A stretch of DNA of 64,000 nt from Enterobacillus tribolii (lineage in GTDB: Bacteria; Pseudomonadota; Gammaproteobacteria; Enterobacterales; Enterobacteriaceae). Location: NCBI RefSeq assembly GCF_003363015.1, contig NZ_QRAP01000014.1, forward strand, positions 1 to 64,000, in the 5' to 3' direction. Of this stretch, positions 8,375-19,247 are shown piece after piece. The notes under the pieces are model-generated. The model was not told the origin of the DNA, did not search any database, and was given only the letters and a program-made list of their open reading frames with translations. Both the position numbers and the translations under genes were made by a program. Each line of letters starts with the position of its first letter. The first letter of the stretch is position 1.

Positions 8375-8409
8375 AAAACCCCGCCGGCGCAAACCGGGCG
8401 GGGTTTTCT
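8375..8409 (+). terminator. ilvBN attenuator (leader terminator)
   Basis: AAAACCCCGCC pairs with GGCGGGGTTTT, followed by TTTTCTCTT. It lies 27 bases after the leader stop and 54 bases before ilvB. It is the transcription terminator that ivbL translation opens or closes. Confidence 0.9.
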
Positions 8410-8462
8410 CTTCTGTGAGTCCTGCCTGAGGCGCCCCGGCCCAGAAGAAGGACGAAGACGCA

Positions 8463-10145
8463 ATGACATCCACACAACGCAAACGTTATACGGGCGCGCA
8501 ATTGATCGTTCACCTGCTGGAACGGCAGGGTATCACCACTCTCGCCGGCATTCCTGGCGGCGCAGCCCTGCCGTTGTATGACGCGCTGAGCCAGAGCCGG
8601 ATTATTCATCACGTCCTGGCCCGTCATGAACAAGGCGCGGGGTTTATCGCTCAGGGAATGGCGCGGGTAAGCGGCAAAGCCGCGGTCTGTATCTCCTCAA
8701 GCGGGCCGGGGGCGACCAACCTGGTTACCGCTATTGCCGACGCCAAGCTCGACTCCATTCCCCTGGTGTGCATCACCGGCCAGGTCGCGTCCTCGATGAT
8801 CGGCACCGATGCCTTCCAGGAGGTGGATACGTACGGGATCTCCATTCCCATCACCAAATACAACCATCTGGTGCGCGACATCCGCGAGCTGCCGCAGGTC
8901 ATTACCGATGCTTTCCGCATCGCGGAATCAGGACGGCCCGGCCCGGTGTGGATCGACGTCCCCAAAGATGTGCAAACGGCCGAAATTGAGCTGGACGAAC
9001 TGCCGCCCATCGCCACGCCCGACGCCCCGCCGGCTTTCGCCAATGAACCGGTGCTGCGCGCCGCCGACATGATCAACCGCGCACAGCGGCCGGTACTGTA
9101 CCTGGGCGGCGGTATCATCAACAGCCAGGCGCAGGCGATGGCGCGGGAAATGGCGGAGCGCGCCAACATCCCTACCGCCATGACGCTGATGGCGCTGGGC
9201 ACCCTGCCGGGCGATCATCCGCTGTCGCTGGGCATGCTGGGCATGCATGCCGCGCGCAGCACCAACTTCATTTTGCACGAGTCAGATCTGCTGATCGTAC
9301 TGGGCGCCCGCTTTGACGACCGCGCCATCGGCAAAATGGAGCAGTTCTGCCCCAACGCCAAAGTTATCCACGTTGACATCGACCGCGCCGAGCTGGGCAA
9401 AATCCGCCAGCCGGACGTCACCCTGCATGCAGACGTCGGTGAGGTTCTGCGTCAGCTGTTGCCGCATATCGAAGCACAGCCGCGCGCCGGATGGCTGACG
9501 ATAATGCGCGATATGCAACGCGATTTCCCCTTCACGCCGAACAACATCGACGATCCGCTCAGCCACTACGGACTGATTCGCGCCGCGGCCGACGCCGTGG
9601 ACGATGACGCCATTATCACCACCGACGTCGGCCAGCATCAGATGTGGGTCGCTCAGGCGTATCCGCTGCGCCGTCCGCGCCAGTGGCTGACCTCCGGCGG
9701 ACTGGGAACGATGGGATTCGGCCTGCCCGCCGCCATCGGCGCCGCGCTGGCGCAGCCGGAACGCAAAGTGCTGTGTTTTTCCGGCGACGGCAGCATCATG
9801 ATGAATATTCAGGAGATGGCCACCGCAGCTGAACATAATCTGGATATCAAAATCATTCTGATGAACAATCAGGCGCTGGGGCTGGTACATCAGCAACAAA
9901 CCCTGTTCTATCAACAGCATATTTTTGCCTCAACGTATCCCTACAGCACAGATTTCATTAAAATCGCCTCCGGTTTCGGTATGGATACCTGCGATCTGAA
10001 CGCCGCAGCCGATCCCCGCCAGGCCTTACGGGAAGCCATCCAACGTCCCGGTCCGTGCCTGATTCACGCGTTGATTGACATTGAGGCGAAAGTTTTCCCG
10101 ATGGTTGCGCCCGGCGCCGCCAACATTGACATGATTGGAGAGTAA
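8463..10145 (+). CDS. ilvB: Acetolactate synthase I, large subunit
   Basis: The enzyme joins two pyruvates, or pyruvate and 2-oxobutyrate, to make acetolactate or acetohydroxybutyrate, the first shared step of valine, leucine and isoleucine synthesis. The 560 residues hold an N-terminal thiamine diphosphate domain with catalytic Glu56 in RHEQGAGFIAQG, a middle FAD-binding domain, and a C-terminal domain with the thiamine motif GDGS at 441 ending in NN. The length is close to E. coli IlvB (562). It is expressed with ilvN, three bases downstream, under ivbL attenuation. Confidence 0.97.
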   Translation: MTSTQRKRYTGAQLIVHLLERQGITTLAGIPGGAALPLYDALSQSRIIHHVLARHEQGAGFIAQGMARVSGKAAVCISSSGPGATNLVTAIADAKLDSIPLVCITGQVASSMIGTDAFQEVDTYGISIPITKYNHLVRDIRELPQVITDAFRIAESGRPGPVWIDVPKDVQTAEIELDELPPIATPDAPPAFANEPVLRAADMINRAQRPVLYLGGGIINSQAQAMAREMAERANIPTAMTLMALGTLPGDHPLSLGMLGMHAARSTNFILHESDLLIVLGARFDDRAIGKMEQFCPNAKVIHVDIDRAELGKIRQPDVTLHADVGEVLRQLLPHIEAQPRAGWLTIMRDMQRDFPFTPNNIDDPLSHYGLIRAAADAVDDDAIITTDVGQHQMWVAQAYPLRRPRQWLTSGGLGTMGFGLPAAIGAALAQPERKVLCFSGDGSIMMNIQEMATAAEHNLDIKIILMNNQALGLVHQQQTLFYQQHIFASTYPYSTDFIKIASGFGMDTCDLNAAADPRQALREAIQRPGPCLIHALIDIEAKVFPMVAPGAANIDMIGE

Positions 10146-10148
10146 GCC

Positions 10149-10439
10149 ATGTCCGAACATCAAAATACTCCGGTGGTGCTTGAACTCACGGTGAGAAACC
10201 ATCCCGGCGTTATGACGCACGTTTGCGGCCTGTTTGCCCGCCGCGCCTTCAACCTGGAAGGCATTTTGTGTATGCCGCTGAAAGACGGCGATAAAAGCCG
10301 GATTTGGCTGCTGGTGCTTGACGACGCTCGTCTGCCGCAGATGATCAATCAGGTTGATAAGCTGGAGGATGTACTGGCGATTCATCGCCATAACGAAGAC
10401 GTGATGGTTTTCGAACAGGTCAAAGTTTTCTTTCAGTAA
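10149..10439 (+). CDS. ilvN: Acetolactate synthase I, small regulatory subunit
   Basis: The 96-residue ACT-domain protein ([29 protein letters not shown]) binds valine and gives the IlvBN enzyme its activity and feedback inhibition. The length is identical to E. coli IlvN. It begins three bases after the ilvB stop behind GGAGAG, so the two subunits are made together. Confidence 0.97.
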   Translation: MSEHQNTPVVLELTVRNHPGVMTHVCGLFARRAFNLEGILCMPLKDGDKSRIWLLVLDDARLPQMINQVDKLEDVLAIHRHNEDVMVFEQVKVFFQ

Positions 10440-10488
10440 CGTATTTTGTACATACCAATCAGTTGCACAAATCCAGCCAGGCACGCAG

Positions 10489-10512
10489 GGTATTGCCCGC
10501 AAGGGCAATACC
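10489..10512. repeat. Perfect hairpin after ilvN
   Basis: GGTATTGCCC-GCAA-GGGCAATACC is a 10-bp stem with a GCAA tetraloop, 50 bases after ilvN and 26 bases before the Nudix gene. No T-run follows. It may stabilise the ilvBN mRNA 3' end or act as a partial terminator between the two genes. Confidence 0.65.
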
Positions 10513-10537
10513 GCGGCCGGCCATCCGGGAGTAAATT

Positions 10538-10972
10538 ATGGCGGAAGTCGTGAGCCCCGTTGCGGCGACTATTGCGGTGGTCGTACACAATGACCGGGTT
10601 TTGCTGGTGCGACGGGCAAATCCGCCCGATGCGGGATTATGGGGATTTCCCGGCGGAAAAATTCAGGCCGGAGAAACACTGTCTGCCGCCGCGCTGCGCG
10701 AGCTGCATGAAGAAACCAACCTCATCGCCGAAGCCGGTCCGGTGCTTACCACGCTGGATGCGCTCGACTATGCCGCAAACGGGCAACTCAGGCACCATTT
10801 CATTCTGGTTGCCGTTTTGTGTCGTTGCTGTCACGGGGAAACGAAAATCCGCGCCGGGGACGACGCGCTGGAGGCCCGCTGGTTCGTCACCAGCGACCTG
10901 ATGCGGGAACCGCCCCCGCTCAGCGAGGGCGTGTTGGACGTGCTGCGGCTGGCATTACAGACCGGGCGCTAG
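10538..10972 (+). CDS. Nudix hydrolase
   Basis: The 144-residue protein has a Nudix box at about 41-63 (GGKIQAGETLSAAALRELHE then ETNL) inside an alpha/beta fold. It hydrolyses a nucleoside diphosphate linked to another group. The sequence around FILVAVLCRC and the box resemble small ADP-ribose pyrophosphatase-like or NTP-sanitising members, but the substrate cannot be read. The consensus glycine near the box end (EExGU) is asparagine here. GGAGTAAATT precedes the ATG. It may be partly co-transcribed with ilvBN, as no strong terminator separates them. Confidence 0.85.
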   Translation: MAEVVSPVAATIAVVVHNDRVLLVRRANPPDAGLWGFPGGKIQAGETLSAAALRELHEETNLIAEAGPVLTTLDALDYAANGQLRHHFILVAVLCRCCHGETKIRAGDDALEARWFVTSDLMREPPPLSEGVLDVLRLALQTGR

Positions 10973-10979
10973 CCCGGCG

Positions 10980-11822
10980 TTACGCCTTCTGCCACCAATA
11001 GGCATCCAGCTTGTTCTTAAACTCCTCACCCGGCTGCCACGACGCCGACGGCTGTGTGCCGACGGGCGCAAAACCACAGGAGGCAAACAGCTTGCGATAC
11101 CCGTCCTGCGTATACGCCTGCATGCTGGAGTCGTAACGGCTGACCTTGTCACCCTCTTCGATGACCCAATAGGACGACGTGGCTATCTGCTGCTCCCCGT
11201 CCCAAAAATTCTCCTGCAGCAACAGATGCGGCGCAGCGGAAAACAGACCGCTCTCAAGCGTCTGCCAGCTGCTTTCCTGCATTCCCTGGCGACAAACCTC
11301 ATCCCAGGTATGTACTTCGGTCAGCAACATACCGCCAGGGTTCAGCATTGATGCCACCTGAGGCAGCAACCGCTCAATATCATCCCGGCTGAATACGTTG
11401 AACTCGCCGAACGTCAGCATAATGAAGTCAAACCGTTCCGTGCTGTGATACGTACGAATATCAGACAGCACGTAATCGATATTAAAGCCGTCCTTCGCCG
11501 CCTGCTCTTTGGCATAACGAATCGACGCAGGTGAAAAATCCACCCCGGTACACCGGTATCCCTTGGCCGCTAAGCGTTGCAGATAAAACCCCGGCCCGCA
11601 GCCGAGATCCAGCACGCGGCGCCGATCGCTGCCCAAACGGGCGGTAATCTGATGAATTTGTTGCTCAATGACACGAAAACGCCTGCTGGCCCAGTCATGT
11701 TCCTGGGAAAGGTGGTTTTCCAGCATGCGCACACTGAATGATTCATCATTCCACGGAATTTTCTCCCCGCTTTGCCAGGGAGTCGCCGGAATCGCTCTTT
11801 TAATCAGATCGGATAATGTCAT
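10980..11822 (-). CDS. Class I SAM-dependent methyltransferase
   Basis: The 280-residue protein has motif I VLDLGCGPGFYLQRLAAKGY (about 68-87), motif II TGVDFSPASIRYA and a later FIMLTFGEFNVF motif typical of small-molecule methyltransferases. An N-terminal extension of about 60 residues precedes the fold. The substrate is unknown. It converges on the Nudix gene, with seven bases between their stops, and no terminator is visible there. Confidence 0.8.
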   Translation of the reverse strand: MTLSDLIKRAIPATPWQSGEKIPWNDESFSVRMLENHLSQEHDWASRRFRVIEQQIHQITARLGSDRRRVLDLGCGPGFYLQRLAAKGYRCTGVDFSPASIRYAKEQAAKDGFNIDYVLSDIRTYHSTERFDFIMLTFGEFNVFSRDDIERLLPQVASMLNPGGMLLTEVHTWDEVCRQGMQESSWQTLESGLFSAAPHLLLQENFWDGEQQIATSSYWVIEEGDKVSRYDSSMQAYTQDGYRKLFASCGFAPVGTQPSASWQPGEEFKNKLDAYWWQKA

Positions 11823-12423
11823 TGCGATTACTCAGTTCTACTAATCAATTACGCCCGGCCACCTGGATTCATAAATGAACAGGCACCGACGGATTATTTT
11901 GCATCCCTGCGCCTATCCTTTTGACATATTTATATTTTTTTAACAGGAAACCTTACTTTCGGCGTCATTTTACCTCTCAATACCGGTAAAGAGAAGGGAA
12001 AATAAGAAATACATCAGAATCATCCAGTATTGCCGGAATAATCCATAGCGTCCCTATGGATTATAAAATCAATGATTAAGCGTTATTGATTGATTACGCA
12101 TTCAGACCGCCTGGTCCGTATTATTAATGAGCAATCCACCCACCGCAACGCGCCCGGAAAGCAACACCTTTTTATCGCGAAATAAAAAGGGATTGGTGAA
12201 AATAACGAATTTATCACCATAAAATGGATAAGTTAAGGGATTACCGCCATTAAAACAGAAGAAACAGCATGAAAGCCCTTAATATAATTAGCACGAATAG
12301 ATCTCACATATAAAATGATCCCGATCAATATAAGATTATACCCGATGAATAAGAATGCTCTTAGTCAATGACTGACGATATGCATCGCCAGATGCCTGTT
12401 CAAAAAGGAATTGGAGAATAATC
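11823..12423. other. 600-base AT-rich regulatory spacer
   Basis: No supported gene was found. It separates the divergent methyltransferase and autotransporter genes and must hold both promoters. A perfect inverted repeat lies inside at 12038-12064. The low GC and length resemble the H-NS-silenced upstream regions common before surface-protein genes, which is an inference. Confidence 0.5.
12038..12064. repeat. 11-bp perfect inverted repeat upstream of the autotransporter
   Basis: ATAATCCATAG and CTATGGATTAT are separated by five bases (CGTCC). It lies 360 bases before the autotransporter start. It has no T-run, so it is more likely a protein-binding site or an RNA fold than a terminator. Confidence 0.6.
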
Positions 12424-15400
12424 ATGTCTCTCTATAGGAAAAATCTTTCCTTCATCGCAATTAACATCTCCCTGGCTCTGGGGACCCTTGTCCTCCCCCC
12501 TCTGGTACATGCCGGCCAGCAATACACCGGCTTCATCTGGAGCAACGGCAGCTATGGTGACGATTACACCATCACGGGTGCCAACAGCGGCGGCTACCAG
12601 GGATCGGCAATCTACAAAAACGCCAACAACGCGGTTCCCGGCGACAGGAGCACCGGTATCGTGTTCGGAGATAACCTCGTCGCCACTACCGGTTCTTTTC
12701 TGCGCAGCGGCGCCGACGTTATTATGACTAAAGCCGGCAACGATGTTGATGCTTCAATCGTCGTCGGCAATAACGCCCAGCTAAAGGCCACGGGGATTTC
12801 CGGCGATGGCATTAACATTGGCTATGGCTCTGGCTCAATGGCCGTCATCATCGGTGAAAACGCAAAGATCACGACCACCTACGGCATGGGGGTACGTGCA
12901 AACCTGGGCGATCGGGACTCTATCCTGAACCTGATCGAAATCGGCCGCGGCGCGGTGATCACCACTAACGGCAGCGGTAGCAACACCAGTAGCGGCGAAG
13001 GCTACGGCGTTTATGCCGGTAACCGCCAAAAAAGTAATGAGTCCGGTTCGAAGGAAGACAGCGTCCAGCTCGGCCAGGCCATCGTGAAAATCGGCGCCGA
13101 CAGCAGCATCACCACCGCCGGGTCCAATGCCCACGGCGTGTTCGCCAACAAAGGCGGACGGGTCGTGCTCGGCGATAACGTCACCGTTCTCACCAAGAAC
13201 ACCGGCGCCAATTCGGTCGCTGATGGTCTGCACGCGGAAAAAGGCACCGAAATCAACTACAACAGCGGCAGCATTGAGCTGCTCGGCGGCGCCAACATCA
13301 CCGTGCTGGGCGCTAAATCCAACGCGATTTCGGTCTACGGCGAAGACGCCATTGTTCACTCTTATGACGCGGAAACCGACAGCGCTAGCGCGGGTATTTT
13401 CACGATCACCGGCAACCTGCTGGCCAATGAGCAGGGACAGATCGCGCTGAACATGATCGACAGCAGCATGGTAACAGGCGACGTCAACGCCCTGAACAGC
13501 GGCCTCATAGATTTAACCATGGCCAATAACAGCAGCCTGGATGGGAACATCAATGCCACTGCACAGGGTAATGCCCGTCTGGCGCTGACGGATGCCAGCC
13601 AGTTCACCGGCAACGCGGACGCCTCCGATAAAGGCAGTGTCAGCCTGCAACTGGACAACGGCAGCACCCTGACCGGCAACCTCAGCGCGGCAACCGAAGG
13701 CACCGTCGCCCTGACGATGCAAAACACCAGCACGTTCACCGGCAACGCTGACGCTACCGATAAAGGCAGTGTCAGCCTGCAGCTGGATAACGGCAGCACC
13801 CTGACCGGCAACCTCAGCGCGGCAACCGAAGGCGCCGTCGCCCTGACGATGCAAAACACCAGCACGTTCACCGGCTATGCCAATGCAGGAACCGCAGAAG
13901 GCGCAGCCAACCCGGACAACGGCACCATTAACGTCACGATGTCGACAGGCAGCATCTGGAACATGACGCAGGACTCCATGGTTTCCACCTTCTCCCTGAA
14001 CGGTTCACGGCTGAACTTCGCCCCGCCTGCGGATGTCGACGACCCGGAGAATTTCGTCCCCAGCATCCTCACCGTCACAGGTAACTATGACGGCGACGGC
14101 GGCATCATCGCGATGAATACGGTATTGGGCGACGATAACTCCAAAACCGACAAGCTGGTGGTCAAAGGCTCAACCTCCGGCACCACCAACATGATCATTA
14201 ACAACATCGGCGGCGCGGGCGCTACGACGATTGAAGGGATTGAGATCGTCAACGTAGCGGGCGATTCTGATGGTATCTTCCAGAAACTGGATGGCACCCG
14301 CATCGTTGCCGGCAGCTATGACTACTCCATCGTGAAAAAGGACAGTAACTGGTATCTGACCAGTTACAAGGAGCAACCCCCGGTCGATCCTGAACCGGAA
14401 CCTGAGCCAGAACCCGGTCCGGGCCCTGGACCGGGGCCGGGACCTGGCCCCGGACCTGGACCTGGACCAAAACCTGAGCCGGAACCTGAGCCTGATCCGG
14501 AACACGTTCAGCGTCCGGAATCCGGCAGCTACATCGCTAACCTGGCGGCGGCCAATACGATGTTCATCACCCGCCTCCACGATCGTCTGGGTGAAACCCA
14601 GTACACCGATGTCTTAACCGGTGAGCAAAAAGTCACCAGCATGTGGATGCGCAACGAAGGTGGTCATAACCGCTTCCGCGATGCCAGCGGCCAGCTGAGC
14701 ACCACCGGCAACCGCTACGTGCTGCAAATCGGCGGCGATCTGGCGCAATGGACCAGCAACGGGCAGGATCGCTGGCACCTTGGCCTGATGGCAGGCTATG
14801 CCAATAACCAAAGCAAAACCCGCTCTTCGGTGACGGGCTACAGTTCACGCGGACACGTCAACGGCTACAGCGTCGGCCTGTACGGTACCTGGTATCATAA
14901 TGAGGCAGATAAAACCGGTCTGTACGTTGATACCTGGGCGCTCTACAGCTGGTTTAAAAACCGGGTCAGCGGCGATGCGCTGCAAACCGAGAAGTACGAC
15001 TCCGACGGTTTCACCGCCTCGCTGGAAAGCGGCTACACCTTCAAACTCGGTGCAAACGAGCGTGCCAGCTACTGGTTGCAGCCCAAGGCGCAGCTTACCT
15101 GGATGGGCGTTAAAGCCGACGATCACCGCGAGCACAACGGAACCCGCGTTCGCGGCGAAGGCGACGGCAACCTGATGACGCGTCTGGGGGTTCGCGCCTA
15201 CGCCAGCGGGCATCACGCCATCGATGATGGTAAGGACCGTACCTTCCAGCCGTTCGTCGAACTGAACTGGATCCACAACACGAAAGACTTCGGCGTGAAA
15301 ATGAACGATGAGCACAACGCCATGCGCGGCGCCAAAAACATCGGTGAAGTTAAGGTCGGTGTGGAAGGCCAGACCAGCAAGCGGCTGAACCTGTGGGGTA

Positions 15401-15474
15401 ACGTCGGCTATCAGGCCGGTGACAAAGGTTACAACGACACGCAGGTCATGATGGGCATCAAATATCACTTCTGA
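12424..15474 (+). CDS. Autotransporter with beta-helical passenger and C-terminal barrel
   Basis: This 1016-residue type V secretion protein begins with a signal peptide (cleavage near VHAGQQ, about 30). A beta-helical passenger of about 620 residues follows, rich in N, G, S and T and in the phrases GNNAQL and LTMQNTSTFTG. Then comes a linker of alternating Pro-Glu and Pro-Gly (about 654-694), and a C-terminal autotransporter barrel (about 745-1016) ending in the outer-membrane signature KYHF. The barrel inserts in the outer membrane and exposes the passenger. No serine protease or RGD motif was seen, so adhesion or aggregation is the best guess. GGAG lies before the ATG, and a terminator follows. 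Confidence 0.9.
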   Translation: MSLYRKNLSFIAINISLALGTLVLPPLVHAGQQYTGFIWSNGSYGDDYTITGANSGGYQGSAIYKNANNAVPGDRSTGIVFGDNLVATTGSFLRSGADVIMTKAGNDVDASIVVGNNAQLKATGISGDGINIGYGSGSMAVIIGENAKITTTYGMGVRANLGDRDSILNLIEIGRGAVITTNGSGSNTSSGEGYGVYAGNRQKSNESGSKEDSVQLGQAIVKIGADSSITTAGSNAHGVFANKGGRVVLGDNVTVLTKNTGANSVADGLHAEKGTEINYNSGSIELLGGANITVLGAKSNAISVYGEDAIVHSYDAETDSASAGIFTITGNLLANEQGQIALNMIDSSMVTGDVNALNSGLIDLTMANNSSLDGNINATAQGNARLALTDASQFTGNADASDKGSVSLQLDNGSTLTGNLSAATEGTVALTMQNTSTFTGNADATDKGSVSLQLDNGSTLTGNLSAATEGAVALTMQNTSTFTGYANAGTAEGAANPDNGTINVTMSTGSIWNMTQDSMVSTFSLNGSRLNFAPPADVDDPENFVPSILTVTGNYDGDGGIIAMNTVLGDDNSKTDKLVVKGSTSGTTNMIINNIGGAGATTIEGIEIVNVAGDSDGIFQKLDGTRIVAGSYDYSIVKKDSNWYLTSYKEQPPVDPEPEPEPEPGPGPGPGPGPGPGPGPGPKPEPEPEPDPEHVQRPESGSYIANLAAANTMFITRLHDRLGETQYTDVLTGEQKVTSMWMRNEGGHNRFRDASGQLSTTGNRYVLQIGGDLAQWTSNGQDRWHLGLMAGYANNQSKTRSSVTGYSSRGHVNGYSVGLYGTWYHNEADKTGLYVDTWALYSWFKNRVSGDALQTEKYDSDGFTASLESGYTFKLGANERASYWLQPKAQLTWMGVKADDHREHNGTRVRGEGDGNLMTRLGVRAYASGHHAIDDGKDRTFQPFVELNWIHNTKDFGVKMNDEHNAMRGAKNIGEVKVGVEGQTSKRLNLWGNVGYQAGDKGYNDTQVMMGIKYHF
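13600..13878 (+). repeat. Near-identical 132-base tandem repeat in the passenger
   Basis: Two units with a period of 132 bases (44 residues) begin at 13627 and 13759 and differ at only a few synonymous or conservative sites (for example GGCACCGTC against GGCGCCGTC). Each encodes GSVSLQLDNGSTLTGNLSAA followed by the LTMQNTSTFTG phrase. A more divergent, older unit precedes them. Such repeats can expand or contract by recombination and change passenger length. Confidence 0.85.
14386..14507 (+). repeat. Pro-Glu / Pro-Gly linker coded by 6-base repeats
   Basis: About 40 residues alternate proline with glutamate, then glycine, then glutamate again. The DNA is an array of imperfect hexamers such as CCTGAR and CCKGGA. 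It lies between passenger and barrel, at the base of the exposed stalk, where slipped pairing would change its length in frame. Confidence 0.8.
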
Positions 15475-15487
15475 TATTCATAAACAG

Positions 15488-15523
15488 AAAAAGCGCCATG
15501 TTCCGCAACGGACATGGCGCTTT
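15488..15523. terminator. Bidirectional terminator between autotransporter and C1-hpah
   Basis: AAAGCGCCATGT and ACATGGCGCTTT pair perfectly, with a further CCG-CAA-CGG tip. Flanking A and T runs make it work for the plus-strand autotransporter and the minus-strand flavin reductase gene. Confidence 0.85.
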
Positions 15524-15543
15524 CTTATTCAAACAGTCCGGGC

Positions 15544-17675
<2,132 letters not shown>

Positions 17676-18060
17676 TATCGGACTCCCTTTTATTATCGTA
17701 GGGTACATGGCAGCCGGAGTTATCCGGCTATGTTCCGGCTGTCTTCGCAGCCTGCTTCCTTAGTGTTAAGAAGGATTATGAGGAAATGAATTTTTAATGG
17801 AATGTAAAATTCAGGTGAACAATTGTACTTTTCAGGTTAAAAGGAAAAAGTGTGACGTCATCGAAAATTTCCGCAAGGCGCGGCGGGCAAGGGGTTAGAC
17901 AGAGTTGCGCAGTTCAGACTGGTACTTATACAATAAAACCGGATGTTACAATGATGTTTCTTTTCATCATTTATCGTTGAAATGTACGCTCTGAAATCCT
18001 GTTTTAAGCACCCGTCGGCTGGTCATGTGCTTCAGCCCATAATCCTTTGATGAAACTTCA
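17676..18060. other. Spacer upstream of the C2-C1 operon
   Basis: No supported gene was found. It must contain the C2-C1 promoter on the minus strand and the 3' end of the small membrane protein gene. The direct repeat at 17810-17837 is the only clear structure. Confidence 0.5.
17810..17837. promoter_or_regulatory. Direct repeat with 21-base spacing, possible activator site
   Basis: TTCAGGT occurs at 17810-17816 and 17831-17837, start to start 21 bases or two helical turns, flanking CAATTG. It lies about 135-160 bases before the C2 start. AraC-type activators often bind such repeats. No regulator gene is nearby, so this is only a candidate. Confidence 0.3.
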
Positions 18061-18390
18061 TTACTTATCAAAAATGAAGGCCATTTTGTCGGGCATATTT
18101 TTAAGGTATCTGATTTTTACTTTCATACCGGCCTGAAGTTGGCTGGCGTAGAATGCAGGAACCGTTTCTGTCCCCCTGATGGTTTTATTTTCATGGGTAA
18201 ACGGATCAACAAATGACAACACAAAGAATACATTGGAGCTACCCTGTTGGTTAGCGCTGATAACCCGGCTTTCAAGAATTTCTGCAATGGCCGCCACTCC
18301 GTTTTTATCTATCTGGCAGTCCCGAAAAAATTGATAGCCAATATAGGTAATCACTGCGGCAATGATGGTATAAATTACAAAAGAGGTCAT
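18061..18390 (-). CDS. Small membrane-anchored protein, DUF3592-like
   Basis: In 109 residues an N-terminal membrane helix (about 2-22) is followed by a soluble domain with IAEILESRVISANQQGSSNV, then VLSFVDPFTH and MKVKIRYLKNMPDKMAF. The pattern (helix, GxI strand, ExK strand, then a KIRYL/DIKYDP strand near the end) is the same as that of the T6SS-linked protein at 35203-35592. Function is unknown. It may be an orphan relative of that T6SS accessory or immunity protein. Confidence 0.65.
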   Translation of the reverse strand: MTSFVIYTIIAAVITYIGYQFFRDCQIDKNGVAAIAEILESRVISANQQGSSNVFFVLSFVDPFTHENKTIRGTETVPAFYASQLQAGMKVKIRYLKNMPDKMAFIFDK

Positions 18391-18472
18391 AACACGGCTA
18401 CCTTCGATATCCGGACGTAGGGTTCAGTCGTGCGTGCGTAGGCCATCCAACAAGCCAAGCCGTCATTCCCCC

Positions 18473-19243
18473 TCAATAACTAAACCCCTTCACCAACGTC
18501 AGCTCACCGGGGTTACGCATCGGCACCACGAACGTCTCCTGCTTTTCGTTCAGCGTTCCCTCTTCGGTAATCACGCTCAGATGCGCCGTCGTCAGCTCCT
18601 GTTCCCCACGGCCGCCGTAATAGTTCACGTAAACCAAATACTTCCCGCGCAACGGCGTCGGCGTTGCGAACATCTCCGGCCCGTAGCCGGTCGTTACGTC
18701 GATATCCAGCGCCCCGCCATTGTCCAGATTACGCTTCCCGTACCATGCATGCTCACCGTCCGGCGTTACCACATGCAAGTCGAGGTCGGTATCATCCGTA
18801 TCCCACGACAGCACCACGCGCAGGCGCGAAGATACCGCCCCGGCCCCCTGGCTGGCATAAAACTGCCGGCGACCGGTCTGAGTGCCATCCGGACTGCGTA
18901 CCTCGACGCTGTTGCTGCCTTCAGAGAAAATAAACGGACGCGCGAAAGAGCCGTCGCTTTCAATCTTCAGCGGCATACTGATGCCGTTGACCACCAGCCG
19001 CCCCGGCGCCGTATTCTGCTTCGGCATGTTGGCGATCTGCCCGCGGATTTTGGCGGTTTCGCTTTGATCGGCGGCGATATTCACCGAAGAAGCAGGATAG
19101 TTCACCTGCTGAGAGTAATGCGCATTGTCGCCGGTATTCTCCCGCCAGCCCGACAGCGGAGCGTCAATACGCACGTCCTGCTCCGCCGCGGCAAGCGGCA
19201 GGTAACCGGACAGAACGAGTAAGCACAGGGAAGCGTAGCGCAT
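18473..19243 (-). CDS. yfaP: YfaP, secreted DUF2135 protein
   Basis: The 256-residue product has a signal peptide (MRYASLCLLVLSGYLPLAAA) and the family blocks SGWRENTG, VNYPASSVN, DTDLDLHVVTPDGEHAWYG, YGPEMFATPTPLRGKYLVYV and a C-terminal GELTLVKGFSY. DUF2135 is a beta-rich domain with an acidic loop (DTDDTDLDLH) that may bind metal. It is the last gene of the yfaA-T-S-Q-P operon, starting four bases after yfaQ. The ATG is chosen for the signal peptide and the junction; longer in-frame starts lie within yfaQ. The periplasmic role is unknown. Confidence 0.9.
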   Translation of the reverse strand: MRYASLCLLVLSGYLPLAAAEQDVRIDAPLSGWRENTGDNAHYSQQVNYPASSVNIAADQSETAKIRGQIANMPKQNTAPGRLVVNGISMPLKIESDGSFARPFIFSEGSNSVEVRSPDGTQTGRRQFYASQGAGAVSSRLRVVLSWDTDDTDLDLHVVTPDGEHAWYGKRNLDNGGALDIDVTTGYGPEMFATPTPLRGKYLVYVNYYGGRGEQELTTAHLSVITEEGTLNEKQETFVVPMRNPGELTLVKGFSY

Positions 19244-19247
19244 AGCA

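Noticed and set aside
13600-13878. Regular repeats considered as a CRISPR array
   Set aside because: The repeats are directly adjacent, in frame and inside an autotransporter gene, with no spacers. No CRISPR array or cas gene was found.
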